From positions 4,524,910-4,588,909 of the forward strand of contig LNAC01000009.1 of assembly GCA_002007465.1 (NCBI GenBank): a stretch of DNA of 64,000 nt, in the 5' to 3' direction. Source of the stretch: Ailurus styani (Eukaryota; Chordata; Mammalia; Carnivora; Ailuridae). How positions within the stretch are numbered: the stretch's first letter is position 1; every line of letters begins with the position of its first letter. The notes beneath the pieces were generated by a model. That model saw only the letters and a list, made by a program, of their open reading frames with translations, was not told the origin of the DNA and did no database searches. The position numbers and the translations under genes were made by a program. Positions 10,672-21,950 of the stretch are shown here, piece after piece.

Positions 10672-11045
10672 AGTAAGTACCTATGAAAAACCTAGAACAG
10701 TACCTGGCACAGAGTCAACACTCAGTAAATGGTGGCTGTGTTGTATTCTAACTACCACCACCTACCACCACCACTGTCATCTGTGTGGCCTCAAGTCACA
10801 TCATCTGCCTGCAGGCATCGGGACAGTTCCAGATGCCCAGGCCTCCTCTGAGGCAGTCTCTTGGGCCTACTTAGGGTGCCCAAACCTGTTTTGCATCTAC
10901 CCAAATCCTTCCCGTCTTAGGAGGTCCAGCTCCTTCACCATCACCTCCATGGAGCTTCCCTGACTCCTCTGTCCTTCCTCTGAGTCCCTACAGCTTGTGT
11001 TGGGGGCTCTAGTTAGCCTTTATGCTGGTCTCCAATGTACAAGAA
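10672..11045 (+). mobile_element. L2/MIR-like relics
   Basis: At 10672-10760 there is an L2/MIR terminal motif ('agtacctggcacagagtcaa' then 'actcagtaaatg'). At 10900-11030 there is an L2-like pyrimidine-rich stretch ('catggagcttccctgactcc'). The boundaries are approximate. Confidence 0.5.
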
Positions 11046-11059
11046 GCTTTGCTTTTTGG

Positions 11060-11690
11060 AACTGCACTTTTGTTTTGTTTTTGAATATAGAAATAGAGAA
11101 TAGAAGTAAGGTGAGCTCAGTTTATAAAATTCAGACAGTACGGACAGGCTTAAAAAGAAAGTGAAAATCACCTCGAATTAATGACTTTTTAACATTTTGG
11201 TTTATATCCTTCTGGAGTTTTTCATATGTGTATGTGTGTGTGTGTGTCTCCGTGTGTGTATTTCTTGATTCCAGGATAACACTGATTATAGAATGCATCA
11301 CTGATTTAATTACACAGCTTTTAGGGAGAAAGGAACTATTGCATTAAGCGTATACATTAATTGCAATGCACACCCTGATTTCAGAAATGCAAAAATGTGA
11401 AAAACGTGTACATCTTAGCATCAAGAAAATATGATATAAGCCAATATCAATTTTTTAAAATGGGAATCTCTATAAATACTATTTTATGGCCTAGTTAAAA
11501 AAAATCTGAACACCAAAGCTTGGCCATCTTTCTGCATCAATAAATAAATACCCCCACCATCGATTTTAATGGCTGCATAGTATTCCATTAAATTGATGTA
11601 CGATAATGCATTTATTCCTCACTGAAAGGCATGAATTTTTTTATGATCTTTCTGCTACAAACACACTTGTTAGACCTTTGACCTTACTGT
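11060..11690 (-). mobile_element. Old L1 3' region, antisense
   Basis: Antisense L1 3' landmarks are present: 'taacattttggtttatatcc' near 11190 and 'atggctgcatagtattccat' near 11570, followed by 'tgctacaaacacact'. A (GT)n run at 11227-11247 lies inside it. Consistent with an L1ME-type element; subfamily uncertain. Confidence 0.7.
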
Positions 11691-12398
11691 CCTTAAAATA
11701 AATTCCTCCAATCAGCATGACAGGGCCGGAGAATGAATGCTCTTTGTCCAGGAGGTGGCTGCCACATGCCCACGTGCTCCCCAAGGAGAGGAACCATCCC
11801 TGAACCACCTGTGGGTCCTCCGGCGTGGGGTCCTGTCACTGAGCCTGGTGCACGATGGGGCGCTGAGAAGAGTTGGCACATATTAATTTCTTAGTAATAA
11901 CAAGTCAGGAGAGAGATCTCCCATGAATACCCTGCCTGAAACTGAGATGTATGATAAACTCAACTTTCTGTACCTGAGATTGAAAAAAATAAAAAGCATA
12001 GTTATGAGGGTTAGCGGTGGCTTCAGTGCCAGTGTGGCTGCTCGGGATCTGACTTACTCTCCCGGACCTCAGTGTCCACCATCTGTACAAGGGAGGTAAT
12101 GACAGCTCTCTGGCAAGTTTATATTCCCTGGCTCTGCACAGCATTCAAGAGGATACAAAGCCAGGGCGTGTCCTCCCAGGCACTGCTCTCCCAAGGGAGC
12201 CCACCCCTGGAGAAATCTAGAATACGCCTAAGAGCTCCAGGACCTCTGGCACCAGAGCAAGAACGTATGTGCTTCAGTGGGCTCTGGGCTCCAGGCTCCA
12301 TCAGTGAGCTTGCCCCCTTGGCATAGAACATGGTAAACTGCAGCAGGAGCTGGTGTGTGTTGGGGGGGTGTCCTTTGGGTTCCAAAGAAGAAGATGCC
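11691..12398. other. Mostly unique DNA with an MIR relic
   Basis: A diverged sense MIR is likely at 11995-12110 ('ctgacttactctcccggacc', 'accatctgtacaagggaggt'). The remainder (11691-11990 and 12111-12398) shows nothing recognisable. Confidence 0.45.
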
Positions 12399-12521
12399 TT
12401 TTTTTTTTTTTTTTAAGTAGGCTCCATGCCCGACCCAGGGCTTGAACTCACAACTCTGAGATCCAGACCCGAGCTGTTATCAAGAGTTGGACACTTAACA
12501 GATTGAGCCACCCAGGCCCCT
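12399..12521 (-). mobile_element. Old CAN-SINE, 5' part, antisense
   Basis: Poly-T is followed by 'aagtaggctccatgcc' and ends 'gattgagccacccaggcccc', the antisense SINE head. The CT-rich right half is missing, as in older short carnivore SINE subfamilies. Confidence 0.9.
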
Positions 12522-12534
12522 TAAGAAAATACCA

Positions 12535-12680
12535 TTTTCTGACTGCTCATTATATGCCAAGCAACTATCAAGTGCCTCTGCATTCATTTCCTAGTTTCGT
12601 CCTTCTTGCAAAGAGGAAATTACAGTCCAGTTGACAGAGGACAAAACTCGGGCTCAGAGAGTGACTGGACCACAGACTCC
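12535..12680 (-). mobile_element. MIR SINE, antisense
   Basis: 'ttatatgccaagcaactatc', 'gaggaaattacagtccag' and 'tcgggctcagagagtgac' follow the antisense MIR order. Confidence 0.65.
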
Positions 12681-12689
12681 ACTCTGCTC

Positions 12690-13375
12690 CCTCTCCCATC
12701 ACCACCTCTCCCCTTCACTCTCTGCCTCATTGCCCAGTCCTTCTCCACGCAGTGGCCAGAGTGAGCTTTTCAAAACAATGAGCTACTTGTGACATTCCTC
12801 TGCTGGTGACCTTCTTTAGGAAAGGTATTCCCAGGGCCCTTGGGGAAAAGTCCAAAGTCCTAAACATGACATGATCGGGGTCCTGCATGGAAAACCTGGT
12901 TCCCCAAACCGCTCCAGCCTCACTTCCACCCCTTACCTCCTGGTTCTCATCTCCTGGTTTCCACAAAAATGCCAGCTCCCTCCTGCCTCAGGGCCTTTGC
13001 ATAGCTCTTCCCATGCCATTAGCTACTTAACCTCTACTCATCCTTTCGAGTTCAGCTTAGATTCACCTTCTCAAGGAAGTCTTCCATGACATTTTTCCTC
13101 CCCAGGTTGAGCCCCTCTGTTCTATTCTGTAACACTGATACTGTTACCATCATTAGGATAGACGTTGGAAATTGACAATAGTTTACCGTTCTGGACTTAT
13201 ATCAATGGCAATTCCCTATGGTTAAATCTAATAATATTTACTGCGTTATTTCTTCAATGTCAGGCCCCCATGACATTCACTGAATACTCACCATTGATAT
13301 AACATTCATCATTCTATCACCCCACCCATTGTACCTGGACACAAAATAGAACCTCAGTACATTTTGGTGAAAGAA
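12690..13375 (+). mobile_element. L2 LINE 3' portion, sense
   Basis: The L2 order is clear: 'gtggccagagtgagcttttc', 'aaagtccaaagtcctaaaca', 'gcctcagggcctttgcatag', 'aggaagtcttccatgacatt', with the terminal region around 13340. No reading frame is kept. Confidence 0.85.
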
Positions 13376-13379
13376 TAAA

Positions 13380-14820
13380 TAATAAAGTTGAAGGTTGAAC
13401 CCCAGTCCCTCTGGGGAAATTTAAGCAACCTGGCATCCAGTCTACACTCGCATGGGGGCTGCCTGCCTACCACTTGGCACCAGCCACAGGTTGCAGAGAC
13501 AGAGGCCAAAGGAGGCAGCCCAGGCCCTGCTGGGTGGACGGCAGGGGTCCCCAGTAGTTCCAGCTGCCGCACAATCTGACCCCAGTTCCCCAGGCCCGTG
13601 TCTGGTTTCACCGGAAAATAGCCAAAATGGTACTCGGGGCTCGTCTAGATAAAGAGGCACGAGTCTGGGGACGAGACTTCAGTGCTGTCCCTCCCCTGTG
13701 GTTAGCGGGTGGGCCAGGCATTCCGGCCTCGCGGCCTGCGCGGCGCCGTGCCCCTGCAGCCACACGGTGGCAGTGTTGGCACCAACTGGGCTCCAGAGGA
13801 ACGGAAGCCTCAGTCTGGCTCCTGCAAGATGCCCTTAGAGGCTGCGCGGGCAGGGAGCGCACACTGTGTGCACAAAGGGCGCGTGTACAGGATGGGCCGC
13901 AAGTGTGCACGGCTCATGTGGGGGGGGAGGCAGGGAGGGGTCTGCGTGCACAGGTACAAACATGTATTAGTAGCACTGTCGGAGGGTGTGTTTGTTTGCC
14001 CTCCTGCACCTGCTATGAGTGTGTCTTTGTGTCTCTGGCTGTGTACAGATGCGTGTGTGTGTGTGTGTGTGTGTGTGTGGCAGGGCCTCTGGGCCTCTCT
14101 GAGGAGAGAGCCAGTGGTTGAGGGATGAGTGTGCCTGGGTACCAGGACATCAAGGTCAGAGACTCCTGGGACTGGGCGTCCCCTTCCTGTGGCCCCTGTC
14201 CGCCCATCACCTGCATGGACAGATGCTCTGATTCTGACCCTGGAGTCCCCAGCCGCTCACGCCACCAGTTGGACCCCGTGGGCCCTCCCCCCACACACAC
14301 ACACAAAGGGCCCTGCCCCTCTCCCTGCCCTTCAGCTTTCTCTCTGGGGCCTCCGCCGCTCACACCAGCTCCTGCAGGCCCAGATCCTTATCCAGAGTCA
14401 CCTGCAGGGCTCATGGGTCCTCCTGACCCTGTTACCCTGACGGAACCAAATCCCCTCCCCAGTGCCCTGCCTCTGACAGCATGGAGCCTGCCTGCGGCCT
14501 GGCGGGACGAGGTCCTGCCACAGCCTCCCACCCCGGGGAAGCTGCCCCGCCTATCTAGGGTCCCAGGTGGGTCCTGAAGGAGCAGACTTCAGAGCACAGC
14601 ATGTCTCCGTCCTCAGACAGGAGGCGCCTAGAGATGGGGCTCTGCCTCTCCCCTCTGACCTCAGAGTGGAACCATGTCTCTGATTCTATCACCCAGGCCT
14701 GGAGAGAATGTGGGCAACCTGGTTTCTTCTCCAGGCCCCAACTCCGGCCCTGAGCAGACATTTTGCAGCAGGGGTGCCGGCACCCACCCAGCCCTCCCTT
14801 CCCCCGACCAGGCGAGGGCT
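13380..14820. other. GC-rich unique DNA with a GT run
   Basis: No repeat family or exon is recognised apart from a (GT)n run at about 14052-14079 and a short CA run at 14292-14304. Two overlapping frames at 13627-14128 contain GT-derived cysteine/valine runs and have no domain. Confidence 0.5.
14052..14079. repeat. (GT)n microsatellite
   Basis: An uninterrupted GT run of about 14 units. Confidence 0.95.
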
Positions 14821-15020
14821 CAGAGTGCCACATCTGGCCACATCTGGCCACCCTTCCCCCATGGTTATTAATAATTGGGTATTAGGCGGGAGGCGACTAT
14901 TGATTCTGGCGCAGGCGGCTCTGGGTCGGGGTAATTTATGGAAACACTGGCGTCCCCGGTGATAAATAATGAGGTGATCGCAGAGACAGGTCACTAGTGA
15001 GTGGCCTCCAGCCCGCTGCC
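14821..15020. promoter_or_regulatory. Candidate conserved noncoding island B
   Basis: A short AT-rich island in GC-rich surroundings. It opens with a tandem 10-bp repeat 'ccacatctgg' (14828-14837, 14838-14847) that gives two E-boxes CATCTG exactly 10 bp apart. TAAT-containing words follow ('ggttattaataattggg', 'ggtaatttatgg', 'gataaataatgagg'). There is no open frame or repeat identity. The enhancer role is an inference. Confidence 0.42.
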
Positions 15021-15029
15021 CTGTCCACT

Positions 15030-15420
15030 AACGCACAGGCTCATAAATGGAGGGAGAGAGGAAGAGAGACCCAGGCTGGCCATAAAGACAAAGGATCCGG
15101 CGGTGGTGAGAGGCACCGGGAAGACAGGGAAAGCAGAAACACGCAGCCGTGGGGGCCACGCCAGGGCTGGTGGGGAAGGGGCCGGACTTCACAGAGAGGG
15201 GGACAGAATGACAGACAAGGACAGGGACACAGAGAGAAAGGCAGGGCAGAGGAGGGAGAAGGCAGATGTGAGGACAGAGAGACAGGGCAGGGAGAGAGGG
15301 GGAACGACAGACAAAGCCAGGGAGCCTAAGAAATGAAGAGCAACAGAGCTGGCTGGGCAGGGACAGGGATGGGGAGACGCAGGGACAGAGACAAAGAGAG
15401 ACGACGCCGTGGTACAGAAG
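15030..15420. repeat. Purine-rich (GA/GACA) low-complexity tract
   Basis: About 390 bp of degenerate AGAG, GACAGGGA and GGGAGA words on the + strand. It forms long purine runs but no fixed unit. Frames across it are rich in Arg/Glu/Gly purely from composition. Confidence 0.75.
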
Positions 15421-15479
15421 GCCAGCCGTGCCGAAGGCCTACTATGTGCTGGCTCTATGCTGTGTTCTTATTTCCTCGT

Positions 15480-15715
15480 CCTGGCAGCCCAGAGCATGGC
15501 CTCCAGAACTGGCCTGCCTGGGTTCAAATCCCAGGGCCACACCTGGCCCCAGCTGCATGACCTTGGGAAGGTCACTTCACTCCCAGGGCCCAGTGCCCCC
15601 ATCTGGAATGTGGAGCCAACATACCTATGCCGATGGCGGTGAAGAGGATTAAACAAATGGGCATCTGTGCCCTTGGGGACCAGTGCCTGGCACCAGTGGA
15701 TGCTCTAAAAGCAGG
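15480..15715 (+). mobile_element. MIR SINE, sense
   Basis: A long MIR copy. Its core 'ctgcctgggttcaaatccca' is followed by 'gcatgaccttgggaaggtca', 'gaggattaaacaaatggg' and 'cagtgcctggcaccag'. Confidence 0.92.
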
Positions 15716-15799
15716 TTTGTCCTGGCTCTAGTCAATTTCATACAATTCCATTTGATTTAATCCTCTTCCATTTGATAGAGTGTCTAGTTTACAACAAAT

Positions 15800-16130
15800 G
15801 AATCAAGAAAAATGAGATGTGGTCTGATCGGGCAGCTTTGGGGAGACTCCCTGCAAGAAGCAGGGGTTGATATGAGCCTTGAGGTGGAATTAGAAGGAAA
15901 GGCATTCCAGAAGGCAGTCACAGTTTATGCAAAAGCATAACAAATTTCAAGGCTGGAAGGACCTTTAAAAGCCTAGTGCATCTCTAATGCCTGGATTCCC
16001 CCTATACCTAGCTCTGACCAGCATCACCCAGCTTTGACTTGGTCACCTCCTAGGATGGAGAACTCATTACCATTCTTGGGAAACTGACTCCAAGAAGGTC
16101 CTTTCTCAAAATCAGCCTCCATATGCTGCT
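15800..16130 (-). mobile_element. L2 and L3/CR1-like relics
   Basis: 15800-15960 matches antisense L2 ('ggcattccagaaggcagtca', 'tatgcaaaagcat'). 15961-16130 resembles an L3/CR1 stretch ('ggctggaaggacctttaaaa', 'ggatggagaactcattacca'). The orientation of the second piece is uncertain. Confidence 0.5.
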
Positions 16131-16215
16131 CTCAGGACCCCCACCCATGTTCAGCCCTGCAGAGGTTTGCAGTCAGCAACCAAGAGCTATACACAGCACC
16201 CCACCCCATCCCACT

Positions 16216-16431
16216 TTTTTTTTTGGAAGATTTATTTTATTATTCATTTTGAGAGAGAGAAAAAACAAGAAAGAGAGAGAGCGTGCACGAATGGAGAGGA
16301 TGGGCAGAGGGAAAAGAAACTCCAAGCAGAGCACGGAGCCCGATGTGGGTCACGATCACGATCCATGAGATCACAATCTGAGCTGAAACCGAGAGTTCCA
16401 CACTCAACGGATGGAGCCACCCAGGCACCCC
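16216..16431 (-). mobile_element. CAN-SINE, antisense
   Basis: It reads from 'aagatttattttattattca' through a GA-rich stretch to 'atggagccacccaggcaccc'. A C-rich target-site duplication ('ccccatcccactt' and 'ccccaccccactt') flanks it. Confidence 0.94.
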
Positions 16432-17499
16432 TCCCCACCCCACTTTCTGATCATCAGTGCAACCACTCTCAGCTGCTTCAAATATTCCTGCTGGCCTGGC
16501 TGCTCTCCTGGGCAGCTCCAGCTAGGTGAGCCTCCAGGGGCAGAGCCAAGGATCTGCTATGCACTGAGCAGGGTGGACTATCCCCTTCGATGCCCAGAGC
16601 CCTGAGGTTTCTTAGGGATGCACCGGGCACTGCCCTAGAGTTGAGAAGGCAACCCCTCTCCCCTTCTGTCTCCTTTGTCATTTGCTCCACATAGTAGAGA
16701 GTAAAAAGACCCTAGTCGACAGCCTGTTGAAGGACTTCCCAACAGGAAAAAGCTTCGGGCAGCAGGCCCTAATGTAGTGTGTCCTAGGTTGATGTCCTGG
16801 CTTTGCCACCCAATGACCAGGTGACTTTGCACAGGTCCTTTGACCAGCTAAAGCCCCAGCTCCCTCCATGAAACAGAGGAAAGCCTCTCTAGCGGTCACT
16901 GCCATCATTATCATCCCTCCTTCCCCCCTCGTATCCCTTCCCCACACATACTGGGTAGCCTAGGACCCTCTCCTTTAAGTCATTTCCAAATTTAAGAGCA
17001 TCTATGTGTCCCTGGGACGTGTGTCTTATCATGACTGAGCTGCCCTCTCCTCATCCTGGTTCTGCAGCCAGCATAGCTTCCCTCAGCCCTACAAAACCAA
17101 CAGACTACCTCCACCTACATACACAAGGGGCTGAGACCAGAGCAGTCAGCACGGAGCCCTGGGGGACTCCACTAGAGAACCCCTCAATGTGGGCATAGGC
17201 TGCCATATTGATATTCACTTGGCTCTTTGTCTATTCCATGTTCCCCCATCCCCCTTACAAATAGGTCCCAAAAGACCTTATTGCCTGCCTTCGAGGAACC
17301 TAAAGGACTTCTCTCAGCCTCAGATCTCCGACCCACTGGTCCAGCCACCCTGCAGACAAGAACATGGGACAGCTGGATCTCATCTTTTCTTGGCAAATCT
17401 ATCCCTCTCCTGGGTTTACACACTTCCTCTTGTGAGAGGCTCATCGATCATCCCTTTATATTCCGTTCTAGAACCTTAAGTGAGATACTGAAACTTATA
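16432..17499. other. Unique DNA with one MIR
   Basis: A sense MIR relic lies at 16770-16925 ('tggctttgccacccaatgac', 'tgactttgcacaggtccttt'). Elsewhere no repeat, exon or RNA gene is recognised. Confidence 0.5.
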
Positions 17500-17650
17500 C
17501 CATACTACTGTTACGGATAAGAGCAGCTAATTAATTTTCTTGTTTTCCCATTTTATAGATGAGGAAGCTCGGAACGGTTATATTGCTCACTCTCAGAAAC
17601 ACAGCTTGTCGGTCTGTATTCTTTGAATTCTCCCTTCTTCGGCCTTAGAA
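17500..17650 (-). mobile_element. MIR SINE, antisense
   Basis: The antisense MIR word 'ccattttatagatgaggaag' sits at about 17549, with matching but diverged flanks. Confidence 0.6.
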
Positions 17651-17690
17651 CAGTAATATCCAAGGGACAGAGCTGAGGACGGGTGACCGG

Positions 17691-17694
<4 letters not shown>

Positions 17695-17750
<56 letters not shown>

Positions 17751-17752
17751 AT
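17695..17752. repeat. (GT)n with GC insert, alternating tract
   Basis: 58 bp of nearly perfect purine-pyrimidine alternation: a GT run from 17697, a CGCGCG section around 17740, then GTGTGTAT. Confidence 0.95.
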
Positions 17753-17879
17753 CGGGGGCTGTAGAGGGAACTACATTTAGAATAATGGGTCAGGACCAGC
17801 TGTTAGGTGCGGAAGGCATTGAATGTCAGCTTACCGAGCCTGAGTTTCATTTTATGGGCAGTGATGAGCCATGGAAGCC

Positions 17880-18370
17880 ATCCGAGGTTATACCTGAGTG
17901 GCTGGCAGAATAATCCAATAGTGGATGAGAGATGAATGGGGTTGGAGTGGGGGGAGAAGCAGGGAGACCTGTGCAGGGTCCAGGAAACAGGCCAGGTGAC
18001 AGGGAGGAGAGGTCCGTGGCAGGGCGGTGGGAGCAGGCGGAGGAGAGGAAAGGTTTGAGGACCAGCTCAGAGGCAGGGCTGGTTGAATTTCAGCTGATTG
18101 GATGGGGTTGTGGGTGGGAGAATGGAAGTCACACAACCTGACCTCATCAATGGAGGGGTGATGCTTCCTTTCATAAGGAGAAAGCAATCTGGCCAAGAGT
18201 AAAGACCGAGAGCCAGGTGGGGAATTCAACATTGACCCCGCAGATTCAGGAGGGCCTGGGGCCCTTGGAGACGGGGTCAAGAGAGTGATCTGGGCTGGAA
18301 ATAGAGTCAGAGTTGGCAGCACAGGGCTGGTAGTCAGAGCTGCTGGAGGGAATTAGATGCTGGCCATGAG
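17880..18370 (-). mobile_element. L2 LINE, antisense
   Basis: The purine-rich strand follows the complement of the L2 ORF ('gatctgggctggaaatagag', 'tcagagttggcag'). Boundaries are approximate and divergence is high. Confidence 0.55.
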
Positions 18371-19089
18371 GGTGCCTGCCCAGCCCTGCCTGTGTCCCCT
18401 GCAAGGTGAAGCTGGGCCATCATGGCTGCCTCCTCCACCAGACTAGGAAGACTGGGGGCTCCTCAGGGCAGATATCCCTGTCTCCACCCAGCCCAGAGCC
18501 CCGGAGCTCAGCACAGAGCCCAGCACTGGGTGGGTGTCGGTCCCTGCGGACACCAAGGGGATGCAGTAATGGAGCCGAGGAGGAGGGACGGCTGTGCCAG
18601 CAGGGCAGTGGGGGTGGGCTGTGGTTTCCAGAGGCCACCCCCTGGAGCCTCTGGAGGAGTGGCGGGGATACAAGAAGGCTGTGGCTCCAAGGGGAAGTGA
18701 TGGGAACAGGTACTGATTAGGCACCCACTGTGTGCCTTGATCTCAGATCGTTCCCTTAACAGCCCTACAAGTTGCTGGAGACTGTGTGGACCCCCTCTGC
18801 CCTGCTTTTAAAGATGAGTGGTGGGGTCAGGATTTGAACCCAGATCTTGGAGAAAAACAAATCCTTGGATGAGAGAAAAGCATGGACACAGTTGGACCCC
18901 TACCCTGGGCCTCTGGTTCTGCAGCCTCCCCCCGACCCCCCCGCTTTCTGTTCCTAGAGGAGCCCCGCTCCTGGTTTCCTGCACAGCAAATGTGGGAACT
19001 ACTCTCAGGGCTTGTCCCTTGTCCTCTCTGGACCCAGGGACAGCATCAAGGCCACGTAGCTGGAGGCAGAAGCAGGGTTTACCCCAGTT
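18371..19089. other. Unique GC-rich DNA with an MIR
   Basis: An antisense MIR is recognisable at 18700-18850 ('attaggcacccactgtgtgc', 'aggatttgaacccagatctt'). No gene is seen in the remainder. Confidence 0.5.
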
Positions 19090-19415
19090 GAATCACCCTG
19101 GGGCTTCCCAAGGCCTGCAGTTCTTTCTACCTGGAAGGGCTTCTCCTTGCTCATTCCAAGGGAGATGAGGTCTCCCCTTCTGTGAAGTCTTCCTGTCCTT
19201 GTCCCCTCCTCCTAGCAGTTCAGCCCTTTATGCATTACTTTGTCCCTGCACTAGTCACTCCCAAGGACAGTGGTTTGTTTAGGGTCTGACTTCCCTTTCT
19301 GTGCCCAGGGGCCCCTTGGGGCAGGAACGGGATCCCACTCAGCTCCGAGTCCCGGTATGCAGGGCCTAGCACAGAGGAGGAACCTGTCAACCCGTGCTAA
19401 ATGCATGAGCAAAAG
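19090..19415 (+). mobile_element. L2 LINE 3' end, sense
   Basis: 'ctttctacctggaagggctt', 'tgaagtcttcctgtccttgt' and the terminal 'gggcctagcacagaggagga' follow the L2 3' order. Confidence 0.65.
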
Positions 19416-19554
19416 AGACGGACCCATGGAGCAGTCCCCCTCCAGGCCCTTTGGGAGGGGCGGGCTGAGCTCCTGCGCCTGGGTCCGCCCCCCAGGCCAG
19501 TCCCCGCCTGCAGGCTGGGGTGGTGGGGGGGGGGCTTTGTCCCCGACCTCCAAC

Positions 19555-19675
19555 CACAGGGAGAATAAAAGTTTGTGAAATATTAGTTTAATAAGACATG
19601 CGACTACTATTAAGGATCCGAGCGGTCCTTATTTATTATTCATGCGGCCGCGTGATTTAGGGGCAAGCAGGTCCG
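19555..19675. promoter_or_regulatory. Candidate conserved noncoding island C
   Basis: A 120-bp AT-rich island within very GC-rich DNA, with words such as 'ttagtttaataagacatg' and 'ttatttattattcatgcgg'. Near its centre an imperfect inverted repeat pairs 'aaggatccg' (19612-19620) with 'cggtcctt' (19623-19630), leaving one bulged T and a two-base loop. Function is inferred. Confidence 0.42.
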
Positions 19676-19814
19676 TGGAGGCTCCAGCTCTGCCACCTCT
19701 CCCCATCACGGCTTCCCCTCCCCCCATACCCCCCACTCGGTGCCCCCTCTCCCCTTCCCCGCTCTCCCCCTCCACCCCCGCCTGCACTGCCCAGGCACAT
19801 TCTCCAGCCCAGTG

Positions 19815-19841
19815 CCGGGTGGGGTGGGGTGGGGTGGGGAG
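19815..19841. repeat. (GGGGT)n short tandem repeat
   Basis: Four to five GGGGT units. G-runs of four at regular spacing could form a G-quadruplex. Confidence 0.85.
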
Positions 19842-20054
19842 GCCTGCGACCTCAGGTCCCCTCTGGATGCTGGTAACCTCTGCCTCTCTTTAAAGCTAGG
19901 GGAAGGCCCGGAGCTGCCCAGTCCTGCGTGCAGGGAGGGCTCTCCACAGCTTTGTGGACAGCCGCGCTAGTGGGGCTGGGGGTTCCCTCTTTTACTCCAT
20001 CCCCTCTTTCTGCCTTCCTTCCTTTGTCCCTTTCCCAGGTCAGGGACCTCCGAG

Positions 20055-20210
20055 AGTAGAACCATTGGACAGACTGGGAGAGAACTGGGTTCCAGCTCTT
20101 ACTCCAGTCCAGTCCCAACTTGCTGTGCGACCTTAGTTGGGTCCCTTGCCCTCTCTGGGTCTCAGGAATCCCTCTAAAACTAGAGGCTGGAGTCAATGAC
20201 CCAAAACTTC
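20055..20210 (+). mobile_element. MIR SINE, sense
   Basis: The MIR order is visible: 'gagaactgggttccagctct', 'tgctgtgcgaccttagttgg', 'ctctctgggtctcaggaat'. Confidence 0.75.
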
Positions 20211-20756
20211 CCCAGATTTGGGGGCACGGGGGAGAGGAGATTACATACAATGCAACACACACACCTTTACGTGTACAGTCCTTAAATATTGATAAATGTA
20301 ATATGCCTATGAAATCACCACTCCAACCAAGATAAAGAACACTTCTATTACCCCCTAAAGTTTTTTCTTAATCCTTTGCAGTCCACTCCCTCCCCTATGC
20401 CTAAAGGTAACCAGTGTTCTGTGTCTTCTGCCATAAATGAGTTATGTTTGTTCTTGAACTTCGTATCAACAAGATCATATAGTACTCACTCTTGGGATCT
20501 GTATCAGTAGCTCCTGCCTTTTTATTGCAAATATTCAAGCATCGTATGACTGACTATACCACACTTTCCTGGCTCATCCCCCTTTTGATGATCACTTGCA
20601 TTGTTTCCAATGTCTGGCTCTTATGAATAATAGTTTCTTTCAACATTTGTATACAAATCTTTTCCAGAAATACAAATCATAGACATTTTTTAATTTCTCT
20701 TGAGTAAATACTTAGTAGTCAAACTGCTAAGTAGAATGATATTGTATGTTTACTTT

Positions 20757-20875
20757 CTCTAAAAAAAAAAAAAAGACCCTTTTTTTAAGTAATCTCTACG
20801 CACAACGTGGGGCTTGAACCTACAACCCCGAGATCAAGAGTTGCATGCTCCTCCACTGAGGCAGCCAGGCACTCT
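20757..20875 (-). mobile_element. Old short CAN-SINE, antisense
   Basis: The core 'aagtaatctctacgcacaac', 'ggggcttgaacctacaaccc' and 'gaggcagccaggcactc' is an antisense SINE. The duplicated flank 'tgtatgtttac' at 20743-20753 and 20876-20886 marks the target site. An unusual A-run precedes the T-tail. Confidence 0.85.
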
Positions 20876-21006
20876 GTATGTTTACCTTTTTAGGTAAACT
20901 TTCAAATTGTTTTCCAAAAAGTGATACTATTTTACAGTCCCTCCAGCAGAGTTAGAGATTTCTGATGGCTCCACATCCTTTTCAATATTTGATATTAATA
21001 GTCATC

Positions 21007-21134
21007 TTTTTATTTTAAGTAGGCTCCATGCCCAGCATGGAGCCCAATGCAGGGCTCAAACTCATAACCCTGAGATCAAGACCTGAGCCAAGACTGACTG
21101 GGACACTTAACTGACTCAGCCACCCAGATCTCCC
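21007..21134 (-). mobile_element. Old short CAN-SINE, antisense
   Basis: It runs from 'ttttattttaagtaggctcc' to 'ctgactcagccacccagatc'. It lacks the CT-rich right half, like the copy at 12399. Confidence 0.88.
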
Positions 21135-21950
21135 AGTATTGTCACTCTTAATTCTCACCATTCTGTGCAGCGGAGTATCTCATTTTAATTTGCATGTCCT
21201 TGTGACTAATGTTATTGATCACCTTCTCAAGAGATTATTGGCCATACGTCTATTTTCTTTTGTGAAGGGTTTAAGTATTTTGCTCAATTCCATTTAGGTT
21301 GTTTGCCTTTCTATTATTAATTTATAGGATATTTAAATATTAGGAATACATGTCCTCTGCTAGATATATGTATGGTTCATGTTTTCTTCCCATCTGCTTT
21401 ACCTATTGATAATAAATTTTAAAATCTAGTAATGTCTAATTTATCAACTTTTTCATGTTTTGTGTCCTCTAATAAATCTTTGCCTACCCTAAAGTCATCA
21501 ATGTATTTCCCCCATATTTTCTTTGTAGTTATAGCTTTTTAAATCTACTTTGAATCAAATCTGTGTGGTGTGAGGTAGGGGTTGAGGGTTTTTTTCCCTC
21601 CTCACATTTCTCCAGTTGTTCCATCACTGTTTGTTAAAAAGATTTTTCCTATTCACACTGAATACCCTTGCTGCCTTTGTCCAACAACAACAAAATCAAC
21701 TGACCCTGTATGTGTGGGTCTGTTTCTAACTGATTCGTTGATCCATTTGGTCTCTTATGCCAGATCTCACTGTCTTGATAACTATACCTTTACAGCAAGT
21801 TTTGAAATCAGGTAGAGTAAATCATCTAACTTTATTTTCCTTTTACAAGATTGTTTTGGCTATTGTTGGTTCTTCACTTTGCAATAACTATTTTAGAATC
21901 CACTTGCCAATTCCTACTAGAAAAAGCCTGTTGGGAATGTCACTGGGATC

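Larger units (their letters stand above)
20265..21950 (-). mobile_element. Old L1 3' half, antisense, with two SINEs
   Basis: Antisense L1 3'UTR and late ORF2 landmarks occur in order: 'gatcacttgcattgtttcca' near 20591, 'ggctccacatccttttcaat' near 20968, 'gtttgccttt' near 21301, 'cattgttggttcttc'-like sequence near 21860. Two short CAN-SINEs interrupt it. No frame survives. Confidence 0.75.

Noticed and set aside
13627..14128. Two overlapping frames with Cys/Val runs
   Set aside because: The runs are GT microsatellite translations. There is no domain, and the two frames compete.
15001..15336. Two overlapping 110-codon frames rich in Arg, Gly and Glu
   Set aside because: Composition reflects the purine-rich low-complexity tract, and neither frame has a domain.
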